Below are positions 41,289 through 50,786 of a stretch of 64,000 nt of DNA, piece after piece. This DNA is from JBBKWG01 sp037968835 (GTDB lineage Bacteria; Pseudomonadota; Alphaproteobacteria; Rhodobacterales; Rhodobacteraceae). The notes under the pieces were generated by a model. That model saw nothing but the letters and a program-made list of their open reading frames with translations, had not been told where the DNA came from and ran no database searches. Positions within the stretch are counted from its first letter, which is position 1, and the number at the start of each line of letters is the position of its first letter. The stretch covers positions 1 through 64,000 of the forward strand of contig JBBKWG010000106.1 in the NCBI GenBank assembly GCA_037968835.1. Reading direction: 5' to 3'. Position numbers and translations under genes: made by a program.

Positions 41289-41313
41289 TTAACAATGGCA
41301 ACGATTGGTTAAC
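41289..41313 (-). promoter_or_regulatory. Possible CtrA half-sites upstream of ctrA
   Basis: Two TTAAC motifs (41289-41293 and 41309-41313) lie 20 bp apart in the ctrA-sciP gap. TTAAC is the CtrA half-site, but the canonical spacing is TTAA-N7-TTAAC. They may be half-sites for autoregulation or chance in an AT-rich promoter. Confidence 0.35.
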
Positions 41314-41348
41314 CACCTGTTACGATACGTTCAACTTATCTATACAAT

Positions 41349-41627
41349 CTAAAGTTGTCTATAGCGCTGAATTGACGTGGCTTTCAGCGCCGTTTCGCCG
41401 TGCTGTTCAACCGCAGCGTGCCATGATTCGAATTCTTCCGCCGACAGCCGATAGATTGACAACGCTTCCTCGCGCGTGATCAGCTTGCCGTTTACCGCGC
41501 GAACGACGGCCGCCTTGCGGCTGGCCACCCAACGGCGCGTGGATGGATCCGGAAGATCCGCACGGGTCATCACCGTGCCATCCGGCATCGTTACCGCGCG
41601 AGGACCTTCGACTTTTTTGAGGTACAT
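41349..41627 (-). CDS. sciP: DUF1153 protein, SciP-like CtrA inhibitor
   Basis: 92 aa, whole-length DUF1153. It carries the pattern VTMPDGTVMTRADLPD and the helix-turn-helix stretch RWVASRKAAVVRAV, then LITREEALSIYRLS. In Caulobacter, SciP binds CtrA and blocks transcription from CtrA-dependent promoters. It lies 93 bp upstream of ctrA on the same strand, so the pair may be co-transcribed. Confidence 0.9.
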   Translation of the reverse strand: MYLKKVEGPRAVTMPDGTVMTRADLPDPSTRRWVASRKAAVVRAVNGKLITREEALSIYRLSAEEFESWHAAVEQHGETALKATSIQRYRQL

Positions 41628-41760
41628 GGAGTGCCCGTTTCAAATCTTGCCGGCCTCATTGTGACTTGCGCCCCCTTAATCATGCGTGAAGCTGCCCTTG
41701 TGAGTATGTTGCATTTTCATATATTCCAATCGAACTCACGCGATGATCGGACTGGAAGCG

Positions 41761-42906
41761 ATGGCACTCGACCTGAATGAAACGCGCAATTCGCTGGGCT
41801 TTGGCAAGCCTGCCGGCGACACGCGCGTTGTCGTGGCGATGTCGGGAGGCGTCGACAGTTCTGTCGTTGCGGCCGAGCTTGCGAGCGAAGGCTATGACGT
41901 TGTCGGCGTGACGCTTCAACTTTACGACCACGGAGCGGCGCTCGCCAAAAAAGGCGCGTGCTGCGCCGGAATCGATATTCACGATGCCCGCCGGGTCGCC
42001 GAGGATATGGGCTTTCCGCACTATGTTCTGGATTACGAGAACATTTTCCGCGACGCGGTCATCGACGAATTTGCCGACAGCTATCTTGCCGGTGCGACAC
42101 CTGTTCCGTGCATCCGCTGCAATGAGCGCGTGAAATTCAAGGATCTGCTGGAAACGGCGAAGGATCTGGAAGCCGATTGCATGGCGACCGGGCATTACAT
42201 TCAGCGCAAGGATGGCGCGAACGGGCCGGAGCTTCATATGGCGGCGGACCCGGCGCGCGATCAAAGCTATTTCCTGTTTTCGACGACGCGTGCGCAACTG
42301 GGCTTTCTCAGGTTTCCCCTTGGCCATCTACAGTCCAAGGGTGAAACCCGCGCGCTTGCCGCACGTCACGGGCTATCGGTCGCCGACAAACCCGACAGTC
42401 AGGACATATGCTTTGTGCCCGATGGCAATTATGCCAGCGTCATCGAAAAGCTGCGTCCCGGCGCGGCGGAACCCGGAGAGATCGTCCACAGCGACGGCCG
42501 CGTTCTGGGCGCACATGGCGGCGTCATCCACTATACCATCGGCCAACGGCGCGGACTTGGCATCGGCGGGCTTGAAGATCCGCTTTACGTGGTGAAGCTG
42601 GATGTCGAGGCGCGGCGCGTTGTCGTCGGTCCGAAATCCATGCTGTCGACGCGGATCGTGCCGGTGCGGGAAATCAACTGGCTTGGCGATGCGCCCTTCG
42701 ACAGTCAGGAGGAATGGCATCTGTCCGTCAAATTGCGCTCGACGCGGCCGCCCAGCGAAGCGATCGTACGGCCGCTTTCGGCGACAACGGCAAGTGTTGA
42801 ACTTTTGTCGCCCGAGGAAGGTGTGTCGCCGGGTCAGGCCTGCGTTTTCTACGAAACCGGCGGGACGCGCGTGTTCGGCGGCGGCTGGATCTGGCGCGGC
42901 AACTGA
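41761..42906 (+). CDS. mnmA: tRNA-specific 2-thiouridylase
   Basis: 381 aa from ATG 41761 (GGAAGCG upstream; another in-frame ATG at 41743 is less well placed). The PP-loop is [12 protein letters not shown]; the catalytic Cys117 is in PVPCIRCNE and Cys217 in [11 protein letters not shown]. It thiolates U34 of tRNA for Lys, Glu and Gln. It is convergent with lpxB, 26 bp apart. Confidence 0.95.
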   Translation: MALDLNETRNSLGFGKPAGDTRVVVAMSGGVDSSVVAAELASEGYDVVGVTLQLYDHGAALAKKGACCAGIDIHDARRVAEDMGFPHYVLDYENIFRDAVIDEFADSYLAGATPVPCIRCNERVKFKDLLETAKDLEADCMATGHYIQRKDGANGPELHMAADPARDQSYFLFSTTRAQLGFLRFPLGHLQSKGETRALAARHGLSVADKPDSQDICFVPDGNYASVIEKLRPGAAEPGEIVHSDGRVLGAHGGVIHYTIGQRRGLGIGGLEDPLYVVKLDVEARRVVVGPKSMLSTRIVPVREINWLGDAPFDSQEEWHLSVKLRSTRPPSEAIVRPLSATTASVELLSPEEGVSPGQACVFYETGGTRVFGGGWIWRGN

Positions 42907-42932
42907 CGCGTGCTTGACCGGACGGGTCTCGC

Positions 42933-44093
42933 TTATCTTAAACCGTCGAGGACTGCGCGGGCCGCGCGAATGCCCGGTGGCTCGCCAGCACTGCCAAGTT
43001 TCATCATCGTATCGGACATCGCGTCGATCTGCGCCTCGCGTGCGACCGGGTCCAAAAGCAATTCGGCCAGAGCTGCCGCGATCGGCTGAGGTTCGCACTC
43101 GGGACCGAGGAATTCGGGGATCACGCGCGTTCCAGACACCAGATTTACCAGCGTGACGGTATCGACCCGAGCCAGACGCGACATGATCTGCCAACTGAGC
43201 CAGCTCATGTCATAGGCGATGACCATTGGCGTTCCTGACGCCGCAAGTTCCAGCGAGACCGTGCCCGAGGTGGCCAATGCAGCATCCGCCGCCGCGAACG
43301 CGGCGCGTTTGCGCACACGTGCCGCCTCGGCGTTCGCGCCGGTGACCAGGACCAACGGATCGCCCGGCCAGGTCTTAGCTATTTCGACGACCATCTCGGC
43401 AACGGCATCCGCGGCAGGCACGACGACGCGGACGTCCGGCACTCTGCGCGCGACCTCTGCCAGGGCTTCGGCGAAGACGGGAGACATGCGTTCGATTTCG
43501 CTTTGGCGCGAGCCTGGCAGGACAAGCAGTATCCGCCTGCCGCCAAGTCCCTCAAGCACGCGGAAGTCCTCGACTTCGGCTGGGCTGGCGACCGGTTCGG
43601 TCACGACCGGATGACCCACAAAATCGCACCGCACGCCCGCCGCTTCCATGTATGGCGGCTCGAACGGCAACAGCGCGAGGACCTGATCGATATATCGAGC
43701 CATCTTCCTGGCACGGCCCGGACGCCATGCCCAGACCGAAGGCGCAACGTATTGGATCGTTCTGATGTCCGACGCGGCCTTCACGCGCTTGGCCAGACGC
43801 AACGAAAAGTCCGGGCTGTCAATCGTGAGCAAAGCGTTGGGTTGCCAGTCCAGAACGTCGTGGGTTGCTTCATTCAATCGGCGTTTCAAGGCGGGATATC
43901 TGGGAAGGACTTCCGAGATACCCATGACACTCAAATCATCCATCGAAAAAAGACTGGCCATGCCCTCGGCCTGCATCAGAGGACCGGCGACGCCGCGAAA
44001 CTCGATGCCGGGAGAGAGTGTTTTCAGCCCCGCCATGATCGCGGCGCCCAGTTTGTCGCCCGAAGGCTCGCCTGCGAGAAGATAGATCCTCAT
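42933..44093 (-). CDS. lpxB: Lipid-A-disaccharide synthase
   Basis: 386 aa from ATG 44093, giving the family start MRIYLLAGEPSGDKLGA. Other marks are SPDFSLRLAKRV, APSVWAWRPGRA and LPGSRQSEI. It joins UDP-diacylglucosamine and lipid X on the cytoplasmic membrane face. It is the last gene of the lpx run, 40 bp after lpxI. Confidence 0.95.
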   Translation of the reverse strand: MRIYLLAGEPSGDKLGAAIMAGLKTLSPGIEFRGVAGPLMQAEGMASLFSMDDLSVMGISEVLPRYPALKRRLNEATHDVLDWQPNALLTIDSPDFSLRLAKRVKAASDIRTIQYVAPSVWAWRPGRARKMARYIDQVLALLPFEPPYMEAAGVRCDFVGHPVVTEPVASPAEVEDFRVLEGLGGRRILLVLPGSRQSEIERMSPVFAEALAEVARRVPDVRVVVPAADAVAEMVVEIAKTWPGDPLVLVTGANAEAARVRKRAAFAAADAALATSGTVSLELAASGTPMVIAYDMSWLSWQIMSRLARVDTVTLVNLVSGTRVIPEFLGPECEPQPIAAALAELLLDPVAREAQIDAMSDTMMKLGSAGEPPGIRAARAVLDGLR

Positions 44094-44133
44094 CGCGCTC
44101 GCAATTCGCTGGTTTTGTGAAACAGACAGGGCA

Positions 44134-44922
44134 TCAGGCCGCACGCACCCAGAGGAACAGGCCCAGTTCATCGCAAGCGCGTTCAACCGCCGCAAGATCG
44201 AGCACGATGACGCCGTCGCATTCTACGACCAGCCCGTCAAGACCCGCCTTGGCCACACCTGCAACCGTATCGACGCCGATGGTCGGCAGGTCGATGCGGC
44301 GGTCCTGCGTCGGCTTCTTCGCCTTGTAGAAGATGCCACCCGTCCCATCGGGCCTTTGACGGAGGCTTTTCAGCATCCAGTCGGTGCCGAATACGCCCTC
44401 CATCGCAAGCAACTGGCCGTTCAGAACGGCACAGGACTGCCCAACATCAAGCGGCCCAAGTCCCGCAATGATATCCGCCGCGCGTGCAGCGTCATTCCTG
44501 TTGCCGTCGTCGGGTCGCCTTGTGGTGTAGGTTCCGGGCATCGGCAAAAGCGCGGACGACAGTTCGTTGGCGGCGATCACGCGAAATCCGGCCTCCTCAA
44601 ATATCTCGATGACTGTCCGAAGCGCAGCGTCATCGCCTGCCTGAAGCGCCGCCATCATGCGTGGCACTAGCGGCACGGTGGCCGCGTCGATTTCGTCCGG
44701 ATCGAGCTTGGGGCGCTGAATTGCGCCAGCGAAACAGACCCTGGTGACGCCAAGCGCCTTCAGTTCGTCTATCAGGGTGCCGAGATGTTCGATGCGGAAG
44801 CGACGATCCGGGACCAACAGGTCCGGGTCGAACCCTTCCAGCGACGCAATATGCGGTGTCTCTTTCAACGCATCGGCCAGCACCGCAGGAAGTTTCCCCT
44901 GCCCTGCGATCAGCGCCAGCAC
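44134..44922 (-). CDS. lpxI: UDP-2,3-diacylglucosamine pyrophosphatase LpxI
   Basis: 262 aa from GTG 44922, with GGAG upstream and a start (VLALIAGQGKLPA) matching the family. Conserved segments are VCFAGAIQRPKL, CAVLNGQLLAMEG and the C-terminal LPTIGVDTVAGVA. It makes lipid X from UDP-diacylglucosamine; alphaproteobacteria use LpxI in place of LpxH. Its start falls two bases after the lpxA stop. Confidence 0.93.
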   Translation of the reverse strand: MLALIAGQGKLPAVLADALKETPHIASLEGFDPDLLVPDRRFRIEHLGTLIDELKALGVTRVCFAGAIQRPKLDPDEIDAATVPLVPRMMAALQAGDDAALRTVIEIFEEAGFRVIAANELSSALLPMPGTYTTRRPDDGNRNDAARAADIIAGLGPLDVGQSCAVLNGQLLAMEGVFGTDWMLKSLRQRPDGTGGIFYKAKKPTQDRRIDLPTIGVDTVAGVAKAGLDGLVVECDGVIVLDLAAVERACDELGLFLWVRAA

Positions 44923-44923
44923 A

Positions 44924-45724
44924 TCAACGCTCCGGCGTGAGGAAATGGCGGTCCGAGGCGGCGAGGACGAAATCCACGATCTCGCGGACATAGTCGCTAT
45001 CGGTTTCGGTGCCAAGCCGCTGCGCGCGTTCCTGAAACGACCCCTCGCCCTGTGCCAGCATCTGAAACGCCGCCCTGAGCGCAGTAATATCGGACCGCGC
45101 GACACCTTTTCGTTTCAGCCCGACCAGGTTCAGCCCGTCCAACTGACCGCGGGGTGCCTGCACCAGACCGTAGGGAATGACATCATTGGTGACCATCGTC
45201 ACCGCGCCGATGATCGCGCCATGACCAATCCGCACCCATTGGTGAATACCGGAAAGTCCTCCAATGATGACATCGTCCCCGATGACGCAATGTCCGGCAA
45301 TCGCCCCCTGATTTGCCACGATCACACGATCCCCGACGATTGCGTCGTGGGCGACGTGAGCCCCGGTCATGAACAGGCAATCGTCGCCGACGCGGGTTTC
45401 GCCGCCGCCGCCTTCGGTCCCGGTGTTCATCGTAACGCCTTCGCGAATGCGGTTTCGCTTGCCGACAGTCAGGCGTGTCTCTTCACCCTTGAATTTCAGG
45501 TCCTGCGGTATTTCACCAATGACCGCACCAGGGAAAACAACGGTCTCGTCGCCCAAAACAGTGTGTCCGGTGACGACGGCGTGGGATTTCACCTCGACCC
45601 GGGCACCAAGCGTCACGTTCGCTCCGATGACGCTGAACGGACCGACACGCGCGCCGGCCCCGATCACGGCACCATCTTCGACAACAGCGGATGGATGAAT
45701 TTGCGCCGAGGGGTCCACCTTCAC
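44924..45724 (-). CDS. lpxA: UDP-N-acetylglucosamine acyltransferase
   Basis: 266 aa from GTG 45724, overlapping the fabZ stop (GTGA). Left-handed beta-helix hexapeptides are plain ([19 protein letters not shown] and onward), with the active-site His in [14 protein letters not shown]. It performs the first acylation of lipid A synthesis with 3-hydroxyacyl-ACP; the neighbouring FabZ competes for that ACP substrate. Confidence 0.95.
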   Translation of the reverse strand: MKVDPSAQIHPSAVVEDGAVIGAGARVGPFSVIGANVTLGARVEVKSHAVVTGHTVLGDETVVFPGAVIGEIPQDLKFKGEETRLTVGKRNRIREGVTMNTGTEGGGGETRVGDDCLFMTGAHVAHDAIVGDRVIVANQGAIAGHCVIGDDVIIGGLSGIHQWVRIGHGAIIGAVTMVTNDVIPYGLVQAPRGQLDGLNLVGLKRKGVARSDITALRAAFQMLAQGEGSFQERAQRLGTETDSDYVREIVDFVLAASDRHFLTPER

Positions 45725-46176
45725 TTGGGCAGATCCATCATGGCGGTGAATTCGCATTCGCATGCCAACTCGCCCTCGACCAGCGCGCGGCCTTTGAATT
45801 TCCAGACCTTGCCACCCCCGCGAAGGGTTTCGACCTCCATCCGGAGCGTATCCCCGGGTCCGACCTTTCGACGAAACTTGGCGTTGTCGATGGCCATGAA
45901 ATAGACGCCAAATTGCTTGTCGGCGAGATCGAGTCCCACCCCGGCTATGACGGCTGCGGTCTGCGCCATCGCTTCGATCATGAGTACGCCCGGGAAAACC
46001 GGCATTCCGGGGAAATGCCCGGTGAATTGCGGCTCGTTCATGGTCACGTTTTTTATGCCAACGCCGAATTTGGTGCCGTCAATCTCGATAACTTTGTCGA
46101 CAAGGAGAAAAGGATACCTGTGCGGAATTATGCGCTGGATCAGAGCGATGTCGGCGCTCGCCTTCGTGTCGGTCAT
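45721..46176 (-). CDS. fabZ: 3-hydroxyacyl-ACP dehydratase FabZ
   Basis: 151 aa from ATG 46176 (AAGGACC upstream). Hot-dog fold with catalytic His54 in [12 protein letters not shown] and Glu68 in MIEAMAQ. It dehydrates 3-hydroxyacyl-ACP in fatty acid synthesis. It is placed between ompH and lpxA as in most proteobacteria; shared use of hydroxyacyl-ACP balances phospholipid and lipid A production. Confidence 0.96.
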   Translation of the reverse strand: MTDTKASADIALIQRIIPHRYPFLLVDKVIEIDGTKFGVGIKNVTMNEPQFTGHFPGMPVFPGVLMIEAMAQTAAVIAGVGLDLADKQFGVYFMAIDNAKFRRKVGPGDTLRMEVETLRGGGKVWKFKGRALVEGELACECEFTAMMDLPK

Positions 46177-46238
46177 GGTCGGTCCTTCGCTCTTGATCAC
46201 AACGGCCTAGCAAGCCAGTTCGGCGGCATCAAGGCAGG

Positions 46239-46781
46239 TCACTCGGGCTTTGCCTCGTCGTTCACTCGCCGTATCGCCTCGTCCGTGATGTCGATGCGAT
46301 CTGCGGACAGGAACACGTCCCGGCGGTCCAGCACCATTAACGCGCCGCGCTCGCGGACAATCTCGGAGATGATACTGGCGACATCGGTGAAAAAGGTCTG
46401 GCGAGCTTCTTCGCGGGTGCGTGCGATCACCCGTTCTTTCTGATCCTGCTCGGCTCGTATACGCTGCACCTTGTCGTCAAAGGCATCGGCAAGGGTACGG
46501 AATTCCTCGGGCGGCAGGGTCGCCCGTTTCAGGGTCAACTCGCCTTCTTCTGCGATCAGATCCGCCTCGATCTTCTTGTTTTCCTCACCCAGTGCCTGGG
46601 CGCTTTCCTCCAGCGCGCGGATCGCCTCGGACCCAAGCGAGGTTTCAGCGAACAGCCGATCCTGATCAATGGTAAGAACCGGTGGCGGGATGCCAACGGA
46701 AGCATCCTGAGCGTGCGCGGGCGCTACCAGAAAAGCCGCCATAGCCACTGCCGCAATAACAAGGATGCGGCTGACGGCCAT
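46239..46781 (-). CDS. OmpH/Skp-family periplasmic chaperone
   Basis: 180 aa with a Sec signal peptide (MAVSRILVIAAVAMAAFLVA, cleavage after AHA). The mature part has VLTIDQDRLFAETSLG, typical of OmpH, and a long charged coiled coil (about residues 55-130). It should hold unfolded outer-membrane proteins for BamA, whose gene ends two bases before its start. Low overall conservation is normal for this family. Confidence 0.88.
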   Translation of the reverse strand: MAVSRILVIAAVAMAAFLVAPAHAQDASVGIPPPVLTIDQDRLFAETSLGSEAIRALEESAQALGEENKKIEADLIAEEGELTLKRATLPPEEFRTLADAFDDKVQRIRAEQDQKERVIARTREEARQTFFTDVASIISEIVRERGALMVLDRRDVFLSADRIDITDEAIRRVNDEAKPE

Positions 46782-46782
46782 C

Positions 46783-49086
46783 TCAGAACTGCGTCGAAAT
46801 GGTAATATCGAAAGTGTTTTCCTCATCCAGATCGTTCGATTTGATCGGCTTGGCAAAATTCAGTCGCAACGGACCGATCGGCGTCGTCCAGAAAATCGAA
46901 ACGCCGACTGACGAGCGCAACTCGAAACCGTCGTCGACCGTCACAACGCCCGCCGTATTGTCGAGACCCCAAAGCGACCCGACGTCGAAAAAGACGCCGC
47001 CCGATATCCCGTATTCCTCGGGCAATCCCAGCGGAAAATCGGCTTCAAAGCGGGCGACGGCGTATTTATTTCCGCCAAGAACATCCGAAATTCCTGCGCC
47101 GGTATCACGCGGACCGATTCCGCGGGACGAAAAGCCGCGCAAGTCGTTGGACGACAGGAAGAAGCGGTCGGTGACACGCGTATCGCTGCCACCAAGTGAC
47201 TTGATCATGCCACCTTCGAAAATCGCCCTGATCGTGACTTCCTCGTTGAGAATATCGCGTTGCGCGACTGCGCGCGCGGTGGTTCTGACGAACTCGATGT
47301 CGCCGCCAAGACCTGCGAGTTCCTGACCGAAACTCAGAAGCACACCTTGCGTGGGGTTCAGACCGCCGCGCAACAGATCGAGTGTGTAATTATAGCCGAT
47401 CGAACTGCGCAACGCGTCGCCTTCTTCGGCCGCGATAATCGGAGACGCATCGGCGACAACATCGAAAATGTTCTCCTTGGCGATCTCGTAGAACACCGAC
47501 ACGCGCGAATTTTCTCCGACTGGGAAGCCCAGCGAGGGGGAAATGGATGTCACTCGAGTCTGATAGGCGCCGGTGTCGTAATCGGTGGTGACGTATGATG
47601 CATCAAGTCCAAACGTCAGATCGCGGCCAAGGAAGGCGGGTTCGCGGAACGACAGACGCGACCTGGTGTTTTCGCTGCCTGACTGGACGTCGAGCGACAG
47701 CGCCTGACCGCGTCCCAGAAAGTTCCGTTCGGAGAAGCCGACGTTGAGTGCGAATCCCGTATCGTTTGAATAGGTGCCGCCAAACGAAAGTGAACCGGTC
47801 GGCTGTTCTTCGACATCGACGTCCACCACCACCTGATTGGGAGCGGAGCCCTCGCGTGTTTGAACGTCAGCATCCGAGAAGAACCCCAACGCGCGAATGC
47901 GTTCGGCCGCATTCCGGATTTCGCGAGGGTTGAACGGATCTCCTTCGACCGTGTCGAACTGACGCCTGACAACGCGGTCGAGTGTCGTGGCGTTGCCCTC
48001 GACGTCGATCCGCTCGACGAAAACACGCTGACCGCGCACCAGCGCAAATTCCACGTCAAGCATCAGGGATCGCGCGTTCCGCGTGACCCGCGGATCGACG
48101 CGCAAAAAGTCGAAACCCTGCTGGAGCGCCAGTTGTTCAAGCCGCGCGATCTGCTGCTCGATCTTAGTCGGCGACCAGGTCTCGCCCGAACGAAGCCGGA
48201 TAGCGCGACGATATTCTGAAACGTCGAGGTTGGCGAACTCGCTTGAAACGCTGATTGCGCCTACGTTGAAGCTCTGACCTTCGCGCACATTGAACGTGAC
48301 GAAACTGGCGTCGCGTTCGCGCGAAAACTCGGTCGTCACGTCCAGAACTTCGAAATCCACATATCCACGTGAGCGGTAGAAGTCCGTCAGCAACTGCCGG
48401 TCGAACGCAATCCGGTCGGCAATGAAGGTGTCGGCGCGAATGAGCGATCGCAGGAAGCCGGCTTGCTTGGTCCCGACAACCCTGCGCAGACGCCGGTCCG
48501 AGAATGCGCGGTTGCCGACGAAACTTACGCGTTCGTTCTCGACAACTTTGCCTTCGGTTACCTCGAACACGAGGTCCACACGGTTATCGGTGCGGCGAAT
48601 GATGCGCGGTGTCACGGTCGCTGCAAGGCGCGAGGCCCGCGTATAGGCATCGGCAATCGCGGCGGCGTCGGCTTCGGCCACGCTCGGCGAATAGACCCGG
48701 CGCGGTTGCGAGGTTACGTCGGCCAGAAGCGCTTCGTCCTCCAGCCGCCGATTGCCTTCGATATTGATGCGATTGATTGTCGGCCATTCGGTGACTTCGA
48801 CACGAAGACCGTTGCCCGTGGGCACGATCTCGGCGGTCTCAAATAATCCCGAGGCGATGATGCGTTGCAACGCGTCGTTGATCTGGCCGTCTGTGACCGT
48901 CTCGCCCGAGCTGATGCCGATAAAACTCAGGATCGTTGCATCGGGGATGCGTTGATTGCCCTCGATCACGACTGAATTGACGCGGACCTGCGCCCAGGCT
49001 TCGTCGGTCGGAAATGCGACCGTCGCCAAAAGTAATGCCGCGCCGGTCAATCGTATGCCCGCGCCGATCCAAGATGCCCCTGCCAT
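46783..49086 (-). CDS. bamA: Outer membrane protein assembly factor BamA
   Basis: 767 aa. The signal peptide ends EAWAQ; five POTRA domains follow (VRVNSVVIEGNQRI, VFVERIDVEGNATTLD and others), then a beta-barrel. The barrel ends in the Phe-terminated strand NTFDITISTQF and includes the GGNKYAVARFEADF and GIGPRDTG region. It inserts beta-barrel proteins in the outer membrane. It lies between the small 41-aa gene and ompH. Confidence 0.96.
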   Translation of the reverse strand: MAGASWIGAGIRLTGAALLLATVAFPTDEAWAQVRVNSVVIEGNQRIPDATILSFIGISSGETVTDGQINDALQRIIASGLFETAEIVPTGNGLRVEVTEWPTINRINIEGNRRLEDEALLADVTSQPRRVYSPSVAEADAAAIADAYTRASRLAATVTPRIIRRTDNRVDLVFEVTEGKVVENERVSFVGNRAFSDRRLRRVVGTKQAGFLRSLIRADTFIADRIAFDRQLLTDFYRSRGYVDFEVLDVTTEFSRERDASFVTFNVREGQSFNVGAISVSSEFANLDVSEYRRAIRLRSGETWSPTKIEQQIARLEQLALQQGFDFLRVDPRVTRNARSLMLDVEFALVRGQRVFVERIDVEGNATTLDRVVRRQFDTVEGDPFNPREIRNAAERIRALGFFSDADVQTREGSAPNQVVVDVDVEEQPTGSLSFGGTYSNDTGFALNVGFSERNFLGRGQALSLDVQSGSENTRSRLSFREPAFLGRDLTFGLDASYVTTDYDTGAYQTRVTSISPSLGFPVGENSRVSVFYEIAKENIFDVVADASPIIAAEEGDALRSSIGYNYTLDLLRGGLNPTQGVLLSFGQELAGLGGDIEFVRTTARAVAQRDILNEEVTIRAIFEGGMIKSLGGSDTRVTDRFFLSSNDLRGFSSRGIGPRDTGAGISDVLGGNKYAVARFEADFPLGLPEEYGISGGVFFDVGSLWGLDNTAGVVTVDDGFELRSSVGVSIFWTTPIGPLRLNFAKPIKSNDLDEENTFDITISTQF

Positions 49087-49158
49087 GATGTCCCGCCCGC
49101 TCGAATTGCTCTTTGATCTGTGAGTATCCAGATTTCGAGGGCCTGTCAAAAGCCAGAA

Positions 49159-49176
49159 GCCGCCCAATGGGACGGC
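49159..49176 (-). terminator. Weak hairpin upstream of bamA
   Basis: GCCGCCC and GGG(A)CGGC pair around an AAT loop with one bulge; on the minus strand a loose T-rich tract follows. It could partly end transcripts leaving rseP and the small gene before bamA. Confidence 0.35.
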
Positions 49177-49224
49177 CTCTGCAAGTCGTTCGGATCTCTC
49201 AGCCGGTCAGACTGTCTTTTCCGC

Positions 49225-49350
49225 TCAGTGGTGGCCGATATAAGCGGCCAGGAACAGCGCGCCACACAGGGCCAGCACTGCCACCAGTCGGTCGAGATTG
49301 AGTTCGACCAGCAGTTCTATACCGCGATATCCGTTCTGCAGTGCGTGCAT
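49225..49350 (-). CDS. 41-aa membrane protein between rseP and bamA
   Basis: ATG 49350 is preceded by a textbook AGGAGG at 6-nt spacing. The product starts MHALQNGYRGIELLVELNLD, continues with a hydrophobic span (about residues 22-38) and ends GHH. Position, ribosome-binding site and amphipathic-plus-membrane pattern make it a convincing gene. I recall similar proteins at this place in other Rhodobacterales. Function unknown; it may be linked to outer-membrane biogenesis by location. Confidence 0.75.
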   Translation of the reverse strand: MHALQNGYRGIELLVELNLDRLVAVLALCGALFLAAYIGHH

Positions 49351-49439
49351 TTCGCACCTCCTGTCCGTGCCATTTCCTGCGACAAAAATATTCCGGAATT
49401 ATGGCCGGATTGGGGCAGGCTCTCGGCGGTTCGGTGGCA

Positions 49440-50777
49440 TTACGGGCAGAATATATCATTTGTTACGGCGAAAATCATCAGCGCCAACATGATCGTCAGC
49501 CCCCCCGCCATCAGATAGCGCAGGGCCTGATCGCTTGGCGGATGTCCGGTCAGGGCTTCCCAGGCGTGGAACACCAGATGACCGCCATCCAGCACGGGAA
49601 TCGGGAACAAATTGAGCATTCCGACCGCGGTCGACAGTACCGCGATGAACCAGATGAACGTGAGCCAGCCCATGCTGGCCGCCTGCCCGGAGGTTTCGGC
49701 GATGCCGATCGGACCCGACAGGTTGCAGGTCGAAATCTTGCCCGCGATCATGTGATAGAGACCCGACAGACTTTGCTCGATGATCGAGTAGGTCTGCGTG
49801 ACCCCATACCCAAGTGCTTCGCCCAGACCCGGCGTTACCGTCGCCGGCTGGAAAATCAAGCCGCCGCCGAGACCGATCATATAGCGCGTCTCGAAGCCGC
49901 CCTCGGCCAGCGGTTGATCCATCCGGCGCGGCTCAAGCGTGAAGTCGGAGGTTTCACCGTCGCGCCACACAGTCAAAGCAAGCGGATTTCCGCCGGAATC
50001 GCCAACAGCCTGACGAAGTTGCTCAAAATCGAAAATCGGCGTGCCGTCCACGGCAAGGATGACGTCGCCCGCTTTCAGATCCGCGTCCTCGGCTGCCGAG
50101 CCTGGCTGGACCGACGTTGCGAGGGGAGGATAGAGCCACGGGCCTTCGACGACCATCTCCTGGCCATCACGCAGAATCGTGTATTGAAGCGAACGCGCGG
50201 CCTCCAAAGCCTCGCCAAACGCGGGGAAATTTTCGGTCGACGGAACGGCTTTGCCGTCGATGGCAAGAAGCACATCGCCCTTTTGCAGCTCTTGCACGGC
50301 ATTTGGTACGTCGCGCAATTCATCGACGGTTATGGGATCGGAGGTCACCCCACGGATCATGATGAGCGCGGCGAACACGACGAAGGACAATAAAAAGTTG
50401 AAGACCGGCCCCGCCACAACGGTCGCGGCACGGGCCCAGAGCGGCGCGCCGTGCATGGTCGATCTGCGTTCTTCGTCGCTTAGCGCCGCCATGGCCACGC
50501 CATCCTTGGCGGATGCGGCGCTGCTGTCGCCAAGGAATTTCACGTAACCGCCAAAGGGAAGCGCCGCGACTTGCCATCTGGTTCCGTGTTTGTCCATTCG
50601 GCTGAACAAGACAGGGCCGAACCCGATCGAGAACACCTCGGCCTTGATGCCGGTCCAGCGCCCGACGATGTAGTGACCGTATTCGTGGATCGCGACAATG
50701 ACGGAAAGCGCAACGATGAATGCGATCAGCGTATATGCCAGATTGCCGAATGTCGGGATAATTCCTGCGAGGTCCAT
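49440..50777 (-). CDS. rseP: Site-2 protease RseP
   Basis: 445 aa. The zinc motif HEYGH lies in the first membrane helix (IVAIHEYGHYIVGR), the second metal ligand in NLFPIPVLDGGHL, and two PDZ-like domains between (GDVLLAIDGKAVP, GDVILAVDGTPIF). It cleaves membrane-bound anti-sigma factors and signal peptide remnants within the membrane. It is 9 bp downstream of dxr. Confidence 0.96.
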   Translation of the reverse strand: MDLAGIIPTFGNLAYTLIAFIVALSVIVAIHEYGHYIVGRWTGIKAEVFSIGFGPVLFSRMDKHGTRWQVAALPFGGYVKFLGDSSAASAKDGVAMAALSDEERRSTMHGAPLWARAATVVAGPVFNFLLSFVVFAALIMIRGVTSDPITVDELRDVPNAVQELQKGDVLLAIDGKAVPSTENFPAFGEALEAARSLQYTILRDGQEMVVEGPWLYPPLATSVQPGSAAEDADLKAGDVILAVDGTPIFDFEQLRQAVGDSGGNPLALTVWRDGETSDFTLEPRRMDQPLAEGGFETRYMIGLGGGLIFQPATVTPGLGEALGYGVTQTYSIIEQSLSGLYHMIAGKISTCNLSGPIGIAETSGQAASMGWLTFIWFIAVLSTAVGMLNLFPIPVLDGGHLVFHAWEALTGHPPSDQALRYLMAGGLTIMLALMIFAVTNDIFCP

Positions 50778-50786
50778 GTCCGTCCT

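Noticed and set aside
49341..50393. A 350-codon plus-strand frame over rseP
   Set aside because: Antisense to RseP, whose HEYGH, PDZ and LDG motifs are unambiguous.
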